52,629 bases of DNA, taken from SAR202 cluster bacterium. Its GTDB lineage: Bacteria > Chloroflexota > Dehalococcoidia > Lucifugimonadales > UBA2962. The stretch spans positions 1-52,629 of the forward strand of contig VFGV01000007.1 in the NCBI GenBank assembly GCA_009392275.1, given 5' to 3'. The notes beneath the pieces were generated by a model that saw only the letters and a program-made list of their open reading frames with translations, had not been told where the DNA came from and searched no databases. Positions within the stretch are counted from its first letter, which is position 1. Each line of letters begins with the position of its first letter. Of the stretch, positions 17,930 to 27,060 are shown in pieces. A program made the translations under genes and the position numbers.

Positions 17930-17938
17930 TGCTATAAT
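17930..17938 (+). promoter_or_regulatory. Extended -10 promoter for class III PLP gene
   Basis: The sequence TGCTATAAT matches the extended -10 form TGn followed by a perfect TATAAT (17933-17938). It ends 42 bases before the GTG start at 17981. The -35 region is poor, which is common with an extended -10. It sits just outside the divergent pepA coding region, though within the open N-terminal extension. Confidence 0.5.
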
Positions 17939-17980
17939 CGGCTTATCAAGTATTACAAAAAAAGAGAGAAGAAATTTAGC

Positions 17981-19252
17981 GTGAATAAACAGAATAATAA
18001 AGACCTAATAGCTAAAGCACATCAGTTTTTACCCGGAGGATCACTGGGTAATTTATCTTCAGATGTAATTATAAAAAGCGGCTTGGGGAGCAAAATAACA
18101 GATGTAGATGGCAACGAGTACATAGATTATCTGTTGGGTTCCGGCCCAATGATAACTGGGCATGCACATCCAGAAGTCATGGAAGCTGTGAAGAGCCAAT
18201 TAGAAAACGGTACAACATTCTTTGCAAATAATGAGCCAGCCATTTTACTTGCGGAAGAAATTTCAAATGCAATGGAGTGCGTAGAAAAAGTAAGATTTTC
18301 TAGTACTGGTACCGAAGCAACAATGTATGCAATGAGGGCTGCCAGGGCATTTACTAAGAAAGATAAAATACTGAAGTTTGAAGGTGGATTTCATGGAATG
18401 AATGACTATGCCCTTCAGAGTATGATGCCTTCAAATCCAAATGAGTTCCCAGCTCCTAAATCTGACTCCGGAGGGATTCCAGCAGCTGTATCAGAAACTA
18501 TGCTCATAGCTCCGTTCAATGATATTGAGATTACTCAATCAATAATTGAAGAACACAAAAATGAACTTGGAGGCGTAATTGTTGAACCTTTTCAAAGGCT
18601 ATTGCCGCCAAAACCTGGTTTCCTTGAAATGCTAAGGGAAGTCACATTACAGCACGAGATACCTTTAATATTTGATGAAGTTGTTACATCATTTCGGTTT
18701 GCTTTTGGAGGCGCACAAGAGTTCTATGGAATAACTCCTGATATCTGTTCCCTTGGCAAGGCTGTAGCTGGAGGATTTCCATTGACTGCTGTTGGCGGTA
18801 GAGAGGACATAATGTCACATTTTGATGCTTCGGCTGTTCAAGCTGAAGAGTGGATGCCTCAGATCGGTACACTAAGTGGAAATCCCATAGCCGCTGTTGC
18901 TGGACTTGCCACAGTTAAAATTTTGAAAAAACCTGGAACCTATGAAAGGATGCATCAGATAGGAAATACAATTAAGGCGGGCCTCATCGATACATTGAAT
19001 GATGCATCCATCACTTCCAAAGTGATTGGTGAGGGAGTATTATTTGACGTGTTTTTTACGGATGAAGAAATTGTAGACTATCGATCTACTCTTAAAGCAG
19101 ATAAGCAAAAACTCACGAAATTCAATCAGCTATTACGAGATCGGGGTGTTTTTAAAGGAGACAGTAAATTTTACCTTTCAACCGAACATGACGAATCAGA
19201 TGCTGAACGAACAATTGATGCTTTCAGGTCAATTGTTGATAAACTAAGTTAA
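17981..19252 (+). CDS. Class III aminotransferase, glutamate-1-semialdehyde aminomutase-like
   Basis: A PLP-dependent class III enzyme of 423 residues. I choose GTG at 17981 (VNKQNNKD), which has GAGAAGAAA upstream; an open frame from TTG 17921 would overlap the -10 box. Motifs include RFSSTGTEATMYAMRAARAF for PLP phosphate binding, FDEVVTSFRFAFGG with the Asp that holds the pyridine nitrogen, and the Schiff-base Lys in SLGKAVAGGFPLTAVGG. The overall pattern is that of glutamate-1-semialdehyde 2,1-aminomutase relatives. However, no haem-synthesis genes are near, and many paralogues act on other amino acids. The MBL-fold gene follows by 21 bases, probably in one operon. Confidence 0.86.
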   Translation: MNKQNNKDLIAKAHQFLPGGSLGNLSSDVIIKSGLGSKITDVDGNEYIDYLLGSGPMITGHAHPEVMEAVKSQLENGTTFFANNEPAILLAEEISNAMECVEKVRFSSTGTEATMYAMRAARAFTKKDKILKFEGGFHGMNDYALQSMMPSNPNEFPAPKSDSGGIPAAVSETMLIAPFNDIEITQSIIEEHKNELGGVIVEPFQRLLPPKPGFLEMLREVTLQHEIPLIFDEVVTSFRFAFGGAQEFYGITPDICSLGKAVAGGFPLTAVGGREDIMSHFDASAVQAEEWMPQIGTLSGNPIAAVAGLATVKILKKPGTYERMHQIGNTIKAGLIDTLNDASITSKVIGEGVLFDVFFTDEEIVDYRSTLKADKQKLTKFNQLLRDRGVFKGDSKFYLSTEHDESDAERTIDAFRSIVDKLS

Positions 19253-19273
19253 TTATATTGTAATGGAGAATGT

Positions 19274-20110
19274 ATGAAGGTCGGTGATATATCAATAGAC
19301 GTGGTTACTGATGGAACTCTACTTTTGGATGGCGGTGCCCTGTTTGGACCAGTTCCAAAAATCCAGTGGGAGAAAAATCTAAAACCAGATAGAAGCAACA
19401 GAGTTAGGATTTCATTAAATTGCATCCTAATACAGCTAGGGTCGCAAAACATTTTAATCGATACAGGTATCGGTGCAAAACGTATTGAAAAACTCAAAGA
19501 AGCATACGGTGCTGCTGGTAATAAATTGATAAAAAATTTAAAGAGACAAGGTTTGACTGCTCGAGACATAGATACTGTTGTTTTGACAGATCTTAGGTTT
19601 CATAGAGCGGGAGGCTGTACTAAGGTGGATAGAGTTGGCCAAACTCTTCCAACTTTTCCGAAGGCTAAATATTTGGTTCAGAGGGCGGCTCTGGAGCAAG
19701 CTACTAACCCTAGCGAACGTGGAGCGCCCTTATATTACAAGGACGATGTGTCTACTTTAATGGAAAAGGATTTATTAGAAGTGATCGATGGGAATTACAA
19801 AATAGCACCAGGGATTACTACATTAATGACAGATGGCCCAAGTATTGGCCATCAGGTTGTTTTAATTGAATCAGGAAGTGAACGAATTGCTTATGCTGGT
19901 GATTTAATGCCGACTTCTTATCACTTAGCTCCAGGATGTATAAGCTCTTTGGACTATTCTCCAAATAAAACATTGATTGCTAAACGTGAAGTTTTATCTA
20001 TGGCATTAGATAAGGGCTGGCTGCTCGTATTTGGAAACGCTCAGGAAAATTATGCTGGGTACGTGGAACAACGAGGTGGAAGGTACGGTTTACGACCGAT
20101 AGATATTTAA
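19274..20110 (+). CDS. Metallo-beta-lactamase-fold protein lacking metal-binding motif
   Basis: A 278-residue protein with the MBL scaffold, including NILIDTGIGAKR, the strand and turn before the metal loop, GIT-TLMTDGPSIGHQ and AYAGDLMPTSYHL. The signature THxHxDHAGG is replaced by TDLRFHRAGG: D106, R108, H110 and R111 stand where His, His, Asp and His should be. The late HDP-type ligand is also gone (FGNAQENYAG). A His in SIGHQ and an Asp in AGDLM remain. Everything else is intact, with no frameshift or stop, so this is best read as a pseudoenzyme. The ATG has GGAGA seven bases upstream. It likely acts with the aminomutase-like enzyme just upstream. Confidence 0.85.
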   Translation: MKVGDISIDVVTDGTLLLDGGALFGPVPKIQWEKNLKPDRSNRVRISLNCILIQLGSQNILIDTGIGAKRIEKLKEAYGAAGNKLIKNLKRQGLTARDIDTVVLTDLRFHRAGGCTKVDRVGQTLPTFPKAKYLVQRAALEQATNPSERGAPLYYKDDVSTLMEKDLLEVIDGNYKIAPGITTLMTDGPSIGHQVVLIESGSERIAYAGDLMPTSYHLAPGCISSLDYSPNKTLIAKREVLSMALDKGWLLVFGNAQENYAGYVEQRGGRYGLRPIDI

Positions 20111-20117
20111 CTATTTC

Positions 20118-21410
20118 TTATCCTACAATCATCCCCTGCATATAATCTTTTGTGCTTCCTGTTATAAGAACGCTATCTATGGAGTTATGTAAATTTTGAT
20201 CGTTTTTAACCGCTACGCGCACATATGTATCCGTTAGTCCCTGCCACTCCCCTTTTTTCTTATCCTCCCATAGTACTGGCCTGACAGCTCCTATCATGTT
20301 TTGTCTGTAGTATCTGCTTTTCATATTGCCAAGTTCAATTAATTCACTAACTCTGGAGGTCTTAATTTCCGGGCTGATTTGTTCATTTAAATATGCTGCG
20401 CTAGTACCTGGCCGAACTGAAAAAGGAAACACATGTAAGTTTGAGAAGTCTACTCTGTTTACTACATCCAATGTGTCTTTATAACCTGAGTCGGTTTCTC
20501 CTGGAAATCCGACTATGATGTCCGTTGTGATCGAAAAGTCTGTGAATGTTGACATTACTCGGTCAACTGAATGAAGGTACTGATCTCTCGTATATCTGCG
20601 GCGCATTGCTTTAAGAGTTTCGTCGCTACCAGATTGTAATGGTATATGCATATGCGGACATATTCTTGGATCTCTCCATACCTCAAGTAATTCGGGTGTG
20701 ATTTCTTGCGGTTGAATAGAAGAAACCCTTATCCTTCCTACTGACGTCTTCTGTAATATTTTATCTATCAGGGAATGTAGTGTATTTGGGCCGTTTTCTA
20801 AATCGAATCCATAAGTACCTAGCTGTGTGCCTGTAAGAATTATTTCTTTATAACCAAGACTTTCTAGATTATTAATGCTAGAAATTATTTCATTTGCTGG
20901 AATACTACGTTCTCTACCTCTAACCTTTGGCACTATACAATATGCACATACTTGATCACATCCCTCTTGTATCTTGATGGATGCCCTGGTTCTAATCATG
21001 TTTAGATTAATTGGAATATCATCAGTACCTAAAGTACAACTAACTAGGGAGTTTCCTTTACTTGCAACTATATCGCTTACCAAACTAGCTTTATTTTGAT
21101 TGTTTGCGATTATGTCTATTTCAGGTATTTTCAATAAAGCCTCTGAGTCCCTGTCAACATAGCATCCTGTTGCCACGATTGTGGCTTCTGGATTAAGTCG
21201 TCGTGCCGCTCGTAGAGATCTCCTGGCCTTACGATCTGCGATATGTGTAACAGTACATGTGTTTACAATATGTATGTCAGTAGGGCTACCATTTTCAACT
21301 AATTTAAACCCAGCTTCTAAAAACTCTAAAGCTAACTTTCCTGAGTCGGCTTGGTTTAACTTGCAACCGTGTGTTTCAATAGATACTTTATTGTGTAGTT
21401 GTGATTTCAT
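20118..21410 (-). CDS. mtaB: tRNA (t6A37) methylthiotransferase MtaB
   Basis: A 430-residue radical-SAM enzyme of the methylthiotransferase family. The N-terminal UPF0004 domain has its cluster cysteines in ETHGCKLNQ, VNTCTVTHIADRKARR and VATGCYVD. The radical-SAM cluster motif CxxxCxxC lies in GCDQVCAYCIVP. A C-terminal TRAM domain follows. The KARR phrase and lack of MiaB-specific features favour MtaB, which adds a methylthio group to N6-threonylcarbamoyl-adenosine 37 of ANN-decoding tRNAs, over MiaB or RimO. No ribosome site is evident at the ATG. It converges on the MBL-fold gene with a 7-base gap. Confidence 0.93.
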   Translation of the reverse strand: MKSQLHNKVSIETHGCKLNQADSGKLALEFLEAGFKLVENGSPTDIHIVNTCTVTHIADRKARRSLRAARRLNPEATIVATGCYVDRDSEALLKIPEIDIIANNQNKASLVSDIVASKGNSLVSCTLGTDDIPINLNMIRTRASIKIQEGCDQVCAYCIVPKVRGRERSIPANEIISSINNLESLGYKEIILTGTQLGTYGFDLENGPNTLHSLIDKILQKTSVGRIRVSSIQPQEITPELLEVWRDPRICPHMHIPLQSGSDETLKAMRRRYTRDQYLHSVDRVMSTFTDFSITTDIIVGFPGETDSGYKDTLDVVNRVDFSNLHVFPFSVRPGTSAAYLNEQISPEIKTSRVSELIELGNMKSRYYRQNMIGAVRPVLWEDKKKGEWQGLTDTYVRVAVKNDQNLHNSIDSVLITGSTKDYMQGMIVG

Positions 21411-21493
21411 TTAAAGTTTAAAATAAATGTTTGTATTGGTGTAAAAACGATATTAGTTAATTATAACTGGCTTATATTTTCATAAGACTGATA

Positions 21494-21499
21494 TATAAT
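21494..21499 (+). promoter_or_regulatory. Candidate -10 box upstream of fabF
   Basis: A perfect TATAAT lies in the 209-base spacer between mtaB and fabF. The matching -35 position (21471-21476, CTTATA) is weak, at 17 bases spacing. It would give an untranslated leader of about 115 bases. The region is AT-rich, so chance occurrence is possible. Confidence 0.35.
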
Positions 21500-21619
21500 C
21501 CTCGTTTACTTAAGAATAAACTTAATATAGTGAAAGCCTTTTAAAACTAAAAAGCTTTATGTTTAAACTGATTAATTAAAAAATAATTTAGTTAATAACT
21601 TTGGAGATAGTAATAGATT

Positions 21620-22861
21620 ATGTCAAACCGTGTATTTGTAACAGGTTTGGGAACTATAACTCCGGTGGGCTTAAATTTACAAAGCACATGGGAGTCTTTA
21701 ATTTCTGGCACCTCTGGAATATCTAAGATTACTTCATTCGATGCGGAAAATTACAAAACCCAAATCGCTGCAGAAGTTACTGATTTCGATCCTGGTGACT
21801 ACATAGACAAAAAACAAGTAAGGAGATTAGACAGGTTTGTTCAATTGGCGATCGGGGCTGCTTTGCAAGCTGTTGAGCATGCAAATTTGGATATAAATCA
21901 ATCTAATTCCACACGAATTGGTGTAATGATAGCTAGCGGCATAGGTGGAATAATAACCATTTCGAATCAATTAGAGATTCTTGCTGAAAAAGGCCCTAAT
22001 AGGGTATCGCCATTTTTCGTGCCGATGATGTTGCCAGATATGGCATCAGGACAGGTGTCCATGACTGTTGGAGCTAGAGGACCTAGTATCGCTACTGTAT
22101 CTGCCTGTGCAAGTGGCGCTGATTCAATCGGAGCAGCTTTTAATCAGTTGCAGTCGCAAGATTTGGATATCATTATAGCGGGAGGAACTGAAGCCTCAAT
22201 TTGTCCCATAGGTATAGCTGGATTTAATGCGTGTCATGCTCTTTCAACTAATAATGAATATCCAGAGCAGGCATCGCGCCCTTTTGATGCAAATAGAGAT
22301 GGGTTTGTTTGTGGAGAGGGATCCGGTGTTTTGATATTAGAAACATTAGCCAGTATGGAAAAACGTTCAGTTGAGCCAATCGCTGAGTTAGTAGGTTATG
22401 GAGCATCTGCGGATGCTCACCATGTAACTCAACCAGCACCTGGTGGTGAAGGAGGGGCAAGAGCAATGAAAAGTGCTCTAAAACAAGCTAATATAGCCCC
22501 TGATGAAATAGATTATATTAATGCTCATGGCACATCCACACCTTTAAATGACAAATATGAAACTCTTGCGATGAAGGCTGTATTTAAAGATCATGCCTAT
22601 AAAGTGCCAATTAGCTCTACAAAGTCTATGACCGGTCATCTTTTGGGGGCATCAGGGGCACTTGAGGCTGTTATTTCTGTTCAGGCCATTAAAAATAACA
22701 CTATTCCGCCTACAATAAACTATGAAACTCCAGACCCTGAATGTGACCTAGACTATACTCCAAACAAATCTAGAAAAACTAATGTTAATTCAGTTATAAC
22801 AAACTCATTTGGTTTTGGCGGTCATAATAGTTCACTAGTATTTAAGGGGATTGACCTTTAA
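21620..22861 (+). CDS. fabF: Beta-ketoacyl-ACP synthase II
   Basis: A 413-residue thiolase-fold condensing enzyme for fatty-acid elongation. The catalytic Cys is in TVSACASGADS, with His in NAHGTSTPLND and KSMTGHLLGASG, and the GFGGHNSSLVF C-terminus is typical. It condenses malonyl-ACP with acyl-ACP in the cytosol. An acyl carrier protein gene usually precedes fabF but none lies in the 209-base spacer. GGAGA lies 12 bases before the ATG. The recJ frame starts within the last 11 bases of fabF, so the two are probably co-translated. Confidence 0.96.
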   Translation: MSNRVFVTGLGTITPVGLNLQSTWESLISGTSGISKITSFDAENYKTQIAAEVTDFDPGDYIDKKQVRRLDRFVQLAIGAALQAVEHANLDINQSNSTRIGVMIASGIGGIITISNQLEILAEKGPNRVSPFFVPMMLPDMASGQVSMTVGARGPSIATVSACASGADSIGAAFNQLQSQDLDIIIAGGTEASICPIGIAGFNACHALSTNNEYPEQASRPFDANRDGFVCGEGSGVLILETLASMEKRSVEPIAELVGYGASADAHHVTQPAPGGEGGARAMKSALKQANIAPDEIDYINAHGTSTPLNDKYETLAMKAVFKDHAYKVPISSTKSMTGHLLGASGALEAVISVQAIKNNTIPPTINYETPDPECDLDYTPNKSRKTNVNSVITNSFGFGGHNSSLVFKGIDL

Positions 22862-24599
22862 GCTTTGTAATTTGGAAAATGAAGATAAAACAAGATTATT
22901 TAAAAGCAAAGAGCATCCTTTAATCTCTAAAACTTGGATGCTTTATCAGCCCAATTTGGGAATAAGTGAATTCATCGCGGACTTGCCTAATTTGCAAGCG
23001 ACTTTGTTGTCAAACCGTGAAGTTAAATCTAAGCACGAAGCAGTTCAATTTTTGACCTCCGATGAGCGTTTAAGTTTCGATCCTCAACTGCTACCAAATA
23101 TTCAAGAAGGCATTTCATTAGTAGCTGATACTGTTAACAAAGGTAACACGATTGCAATATACGGCGATTTTGATGTTGATGGGATATCGGGATCTGCTAT
23201 CTTGGCCGAAACTCTTTTCCACATTGGGGCATCCGTCATCACTTATATCCCTGACAGGATCAATGAGGGTCATAGCTTGAACGAGGAAGCTATACATTAC
23301 CTTAACGAGCGGAATGTAAAATTGATCATTACAGTTGATTGTGGCACAACAGCATTCAAAGAAGTTACCTTAGCTAGGAGCCTAGATATCGATGTCGTTG
23401 TAACTGATCATCATATTGCGAATGAACCAATGCCTAATGGTGTTCCTGTGGTTAATCCTGGATTGTCCAATTCTGAATATCCATTCAAGCATTTGACCGG
23501 AGCTGGTGTTGCTTTAAAGTTCTGTGAAGCCCTTTGTGCACATTTCGGAATTGGAGTACCTTCCTATCTTTATATTCTGGCTGCTTTTGGAACTATCGCA
23601 GATCTTGGGCCACTTATTGGCGAAAATAGATTTATCGTTAAGCATGGACTAGATCTATTAAAAGATACAAGTCATGTGGGTATCAAGGCCCTTGCACAAC
23701 GAGCAAATTGTAATCTAAAAACCGTGACAGCTCGCGATCTTTCTTTTACTTTAATACCGAGGCTGAATGCATCTGGTCGACTAGGTAATGCAAAAACTAG
23801 TTTGGAAATATTAACTACTACCGATATGGGTGAAGCAGAATCTTTGGCTGACAATTTAGATCAATTAAATACCACTAGAAGAAATCTTTCCAATAAAGCT
23901 ATCCAGCGAGCGCATGAACTTGTTCTTGATAATGGACTTAAAGAACATCCTGCAGTGTTTGTTTATGATGCTGACTGGCATCCTGGAATACTAGGTTTGG
24001 TCGCAGGGCGACTTAGCGATAAATATGGTAGACCCACCGTAGCAGCTTGTTTGGATGCAGATAACATCAGGGCAAGCATCAGAGGCCCTAAAGGGTATGA
24101 GGTATTAGATGGGCTTTTAGATACAGGATTAGACTTTATAAAAATCGGTGGACATAGCCAGGCTGCTGGATTTACATTACAACGGACAAAACTTGATGTA
24201 TTTAAAGAAAAGTTTCGAGATGCAATAAAGAAGCAAGAAACTGCATCAATAACGGAGGATCCAATCAGGTATGAGTGCGAAATCACACTATCCGATATAA
24301 ATCCAGAAAACTTGAAATTCTTGAAATCTATGGAACCATTTGGTCAATCTAACCCGCAACCGGTTTTCCTGACACGTGGATTAGAAGTATACGAATCACG
24401 CACAGTAGGAAAAACAAATGATCATATAAAGCTAATCGTACAACATGGCGGAAAAAGATTCGATGCAATCGGGTTTGGTCTCGGTTCAAAATATGATCAA
24501 CTTGGAAGCAAAATAGACGCGGTTTACAAACTTAATGAGAACTATTGGGGAGGGAATGTGACAATTCAACTCCAGATCATAGATTTTGTATCTATCTAG
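22851..24599 (+). CDS. recJ: Single-stranded-DNA-specific exonuclease RecJ
   Basis: A 582-residue DHH-superfamily 5'-3' exonuclease, in the normal size range. Motif I is YGDFDVDGISGSAIL, motif II lies in TVDCGTTAF, motif III is VVTDHHIANE and motif V is IGGHSQAAGF. The C-terminal part matches the OB-like domain. The start is uncertain: TTG at 22851 overlaps fabF, while TTG at 22872 is an alternative; the KTWMLYQPN segment expected near the N-terminus is downstream of both. It acts in recombination and mismatch repair. It converges on lgt with a 10-base gap. Confidence 0.94.
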   Translation: MTFKLCNLENEDKTRLFKSKEHPLISKTWMLYQPNLGISEFIADLPNLQATLLSNREVKSKHEAVQFLTSDERLSFDPQLLPNIQEGISLVADTVNKGNTIAIYGDFDVDGISGSAILAETLFHIGASVITYIPDRINEGHSLNEEAIHYLNERNVKLIITVDCGTTAFKEVTLARSLDIDVVVTDHHIANEPMPNGVPVVNPGLSNSEYPFKHLTGAGVALKFCEALCAHFGIGVPSYLYILAAFGTIADLGPLIGENRFIVKHGLDLLKDTSHVGIKALAQRANCNLKTVTARDLSFTLIPRLNASGRLGNAKTSLEILTTTDMGEAESLADNLDQLNTTRRNLSNKAIQRAHELVLDNGLKEHPAVFVYDADWHPGILGLVAGRLSDKYGRPTVAACLDADNIRASIRGPKGYEVLDGLLDTGLDFIKIGGHSQAAGFTLQRTKLDVFKEKFRDAIKKQETASITEDPIRYECEITLSDINPENLKFLKSMEPFGQSNPQPVFLTRGLEVYESRTVGKTNDHIKLIVQHGGKRFDAIGFGLGSKYDQLGSKIDAVYKLNENYWGGNVTIQLQIIDFVSI

Positions 24600-24609
24600 T
24601 TCATTAGTT

Positions 24610-25491
24610 TTATTTTCTTCTTCTTTTGGCCCTACTTTTATCACTTCTATTCAATATCGAAACTATTTCAACATTGGCAGTAATTGGTGCAGGTGACACA
24701 AACCTAGCTTTATACACAAGAATTGGTATTGTGACTGCGAGGCAAACTAAAGCAATATAATGAGCTTCTTGCATGCCTAGAGCCCAAATCCGATCCTCTC
24801 TAGCAAATGTAATCCCAAATCTAGCGATGGAATACAGTGCCAGGTAAACACACCACAACATGCCGGCCGGCTTCAGTCGGTCTTTGAGAGCCCATAAAAT
24901 CGCAATAATAATGATATTTCCAAGGATTTCATAAAAAATAACAGGCTCCGTTCCGGTGCCAAAACCAGAGGCACAGTTTTGTGCCAGACTTTGTGGATGA
25001 CTCCATGAAAAACTTAGGAAGTGGCTAGCGGCTTTTGCGCAATGTTCTCCATTTGCTATATCCCCTAACCTTCCAATGGTTTGCGCTAAAAGAAGGGCTG
25101 GCGCTGTTATATCCATCAAAATTCCCCAATAATGCTTTGGCACTTTTTGTACTGCAACACATGTGATGCCGCCAAAGAAACCGCCTAATATTCCTCCCCA
25201 AACACCTATTCCTCCGCTCCAAATGGCTATTATTCTTGCTGGGTTGTCCGAGTAAAAATCCCAGTGATCAATAACGTGTACTAATCTTGCTCCAATAAAC
25301 CCTCCAAGTACACACCATACTGCAATTGAGTACATATCATCAGATGATATTCCTTTCATTGGCCCCCAACGTGCAACCAAATATACAGCCGTTACTACTC
25401 CAACCAAGCTGAAAATACCATGCCACGCTAAAGCTAAATTTATTCCATTTTGAATCGTAAATAGATTCGGTCCAACTGTTATGTCTATCAT
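24610..25491 (-). CDS. lgt: Prolipoprotein diacylglyceryl transferase
   Basis: A 293-residue polytopic inner-membrane enzyme with about seven helices. It transfers diacylglyceryl from phosphatidylglycerol to the lipobox Cys of prolipoproteins. The family signature is IGRLGDIANGEHCA, a variant of GRxGNFxNGE with Asp for Asn. Another conserved stretch is FIGARLVHVIDHWDFY near residue 85. A basic C-terminal tail (DKSRAKRRRK) follows the last helix. The variety of lipoproteins in the window shows the substrate class is present. GAGAG lies nine bases before the ATG. Confidence 0.92.
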   Translation of the reverse strand: MIDITVGPNLFTIQNGINLALAWHGIFSLVGVVTAVYLVARWGPMKGISSDDMYSIAVWCVLGGFIGARLVHVIDHWDFYSDNPARIIAIWSGGIGVWGGILGGFFGGITCVAVQKVPKHYWGILMDITAPALLLAQTIGRLGDIANGEHCAKAASHFLSFSWSHPQSLAQNCASGFGTGTEPVIFYEILGNIIIIAILWALKDRLKPAGMLWCVYLALYSIARFGITFAREDRIWALGMQEAHYIALVCLAVTIPILVYKARFVSPAPITANVEIVSILNRSDKSRAKRRRK

Positions 25492-25692
25492 TAATTGATA
25501 CTCTCAGCTGTTTTCACTTTGTTTACCTGACCCTGTTTATATTCTTTGGACAATGATACCAATGTATTGTTATTTTAGAAGTAAGTTTCAATCTCGATTC
25601 TAATAGTATTAATTCTATTACAGTGAAAACAATGAATATATGAACCTCTGTGTCATAGGCGTTTCGTTACCAAATCAACGAAAATACATTGC

Positions 25693-26625
25693 GTGAACTT
25701 GCAAAACAATAAAAACCAAGCCTATGACGGATTAAATTTATTTCTTGCATATCTAAAAGTTGAAAGAGGCGCATCAATTAATACACTTTGCGCCTATAAA
25801 ACTGATTTATGTCAATTGATCACTTTTTTGGGAAATAGCGAGTTATGTTTTAAAAATGAAAAGTGGAATTGGGCTAATGTAAGTGAGTCACACATAAAAT
25901 CCTATATACTTAATTTGGACAGAAATCGATACACCGTGCCAACTAAAGCAAGAAAAATAGCGTCGATGAGCTCATTTTTTAAATTTTTGTACGATGAAAA
26001 TGAGATTTCTTCCGACCCTTGTGAACATATTTCTACACCAAAGTTATCTAGATCCTTGCCATCAACACTTTCCGAGCAAGAAATAAATTCACTATTCGAT
26101 TCGATTAAAGGAACTAATCCTGATGACTATCGGGATAGGGCAATGTTCGAATTAATGTATGCATCAGGTACTAGAGTAAGCGAATTAATTTCTTGCAACA
26201 TTGATAGTGTTGATCTTAATCAAAACTTAATTAGGGTTATTGGCAAAGGATCAAAGGAAAGGATATTGCCTATACATATAGTCGCATCTCGATTATTAAT
26301 TGATTATATTGATCATGGCCGACCAAAGCAGGAAACTCAGGCATCTGGTCCGGCATTGTTTTTAAATAAAAACGGTAATCGACTGACTAGACAGGGTTTT
26401 TGGCTTATACTCAATAGGAGAACTTTAAAAGCCGGATTAACACGAGAAGTGAACCCTCATTTATTACGGCATAGTTTTGCTACGCATTTACTAAAAGGGG
26501 GTGCTCCATTAAGGCATGTGCAAGAACTTTTGGGTCACTCTGATATATCGACCACACAGATTTATACTCATCTGAGTAACGACCACTTAAAAAGAGAATA
26601 TAATAAAGCACATCCAAGATCATGA
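25693..26625 (+). CDS. Tyrosine recombinase XerC/XerD
   Basis: A 310-residue tyrosine recombinase with an N-terminal SAM-like core-binding domain (LAYLKVERGASINTLCAYK) and a catalytic domain. The catalytic set is readable: Arg in YASGTRVSELI, Lys in GKGSKERILPI, HLLRHSFATHLL, His in LLGHSDISTTQ and Tyr in QIYTHL. The GHSDISTTQIYTHL form is closer to XerD, but a single chromosomal Xer cannot be named with certainty. It would resolve chromosome dimers at dif. The start is GTG at 25693, without a Shine-Dalgarno sequence. The small basic gene follows 19 bases later. No phage genes flank it. Confidence 0.94.
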   Translation: MNLQNNKNQAYDGLNLFLAYLKVERGASINTLCAYKTDLCQLITFLGNSELCFKNEKWNWANVSESHIKSYILNLDRNRYTVPTKARKIASMSSFFKFLYDENEISSDPCEHISTPKLSRSLPSTLSEQEINSLFDSIKGTNPDDYRDRAMFELMYASGTRVSELISCNIDSVDLNQNLIRVIGKGSKERILPIHIVASRLLIDYIDHGRPKQETQASGPALFLNKNGNRLTRQGFWLILNRRTLKAGLTREVNPHLLRHSFATHLLKGGAPLRHVQELLGHSDISTTQIYTHLSNDHLKREYNKAHPRS

Positions 26626-26644
26626 ATCGACAAGGAACATATAA

Positions 26645-26977
26645 ATGGGAAAAAAAGGTAGAAAAGTAGCATCCAAACAGGCTGCTATGAAGGCGCGCAA
26701 AAAAAACCGAGGATCTGCAGTACGTCTAACTGAAGCTCAGACTTCAGTTACATTTTCTAAAGACAAAGAAACTAAACCGAAAGTTACTACTGCGCAAGAT
26801 ACCGTTTCTTCAGATCAACCTGAGTTGGCACCCAAACGTGTTGCAGTACAACCAAAGGCAGATGTAGCAGTACAAGCCACTGTATTTACTTATTTGCGAG
26901 TGGAGCTGTTACATATCGCGTGCATTGCAATAGTTCTAGCCGCGGCACTAGCAGTTTTAACCATAACGTTAAATTAA
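26645..26977 (+). CDS. Small basic protein with C-terminal membrane anchor
   Basis: A 110-residue protein that I do not recognise by name. The first 25 residues are very basic (GKKGRKVASKQAAMKARKKN), followed by a disordered, Thr/Lys/Gln-rich middle and a single hydrophobic helix at residues about 86-108. This suggests a membrane-anchored protein with a cytoplasmic nucleic-acid- or phospholipid-binding tail. I recall comparable proteins near housekeeping genes in Chloroflexota, but this is from memory. AAGGAA lies eight bases before the ATG. It follows the Xer gene by 19 bases and precedes uvrC by 83. Confidence 0.75.
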   Translation: MGKKGRKVASKQAAMKARKKNRGSAVRLTEAQTSVTFSKDKETKPKVTTAQDTVSSDQPELAPKRVAVQPKADVAVQATVFTYLRVELLHIACIAIVLAAALAVLTITLN

Positions 26978-27060
26978 AATAAATTTAGCAAGCGTTGGCC
27001 AATAATTAATTTATATAAAGTGTGGATACTCTTTTACTGCTAGTATTGTAATTCGGTGAC

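Noticed and set aside
25693-26625. Integrase of a prophage or integrative element
   Set aside because: The sequence is Xer-like, and lgt and uvrC flank it; no att repeats or phage genes.
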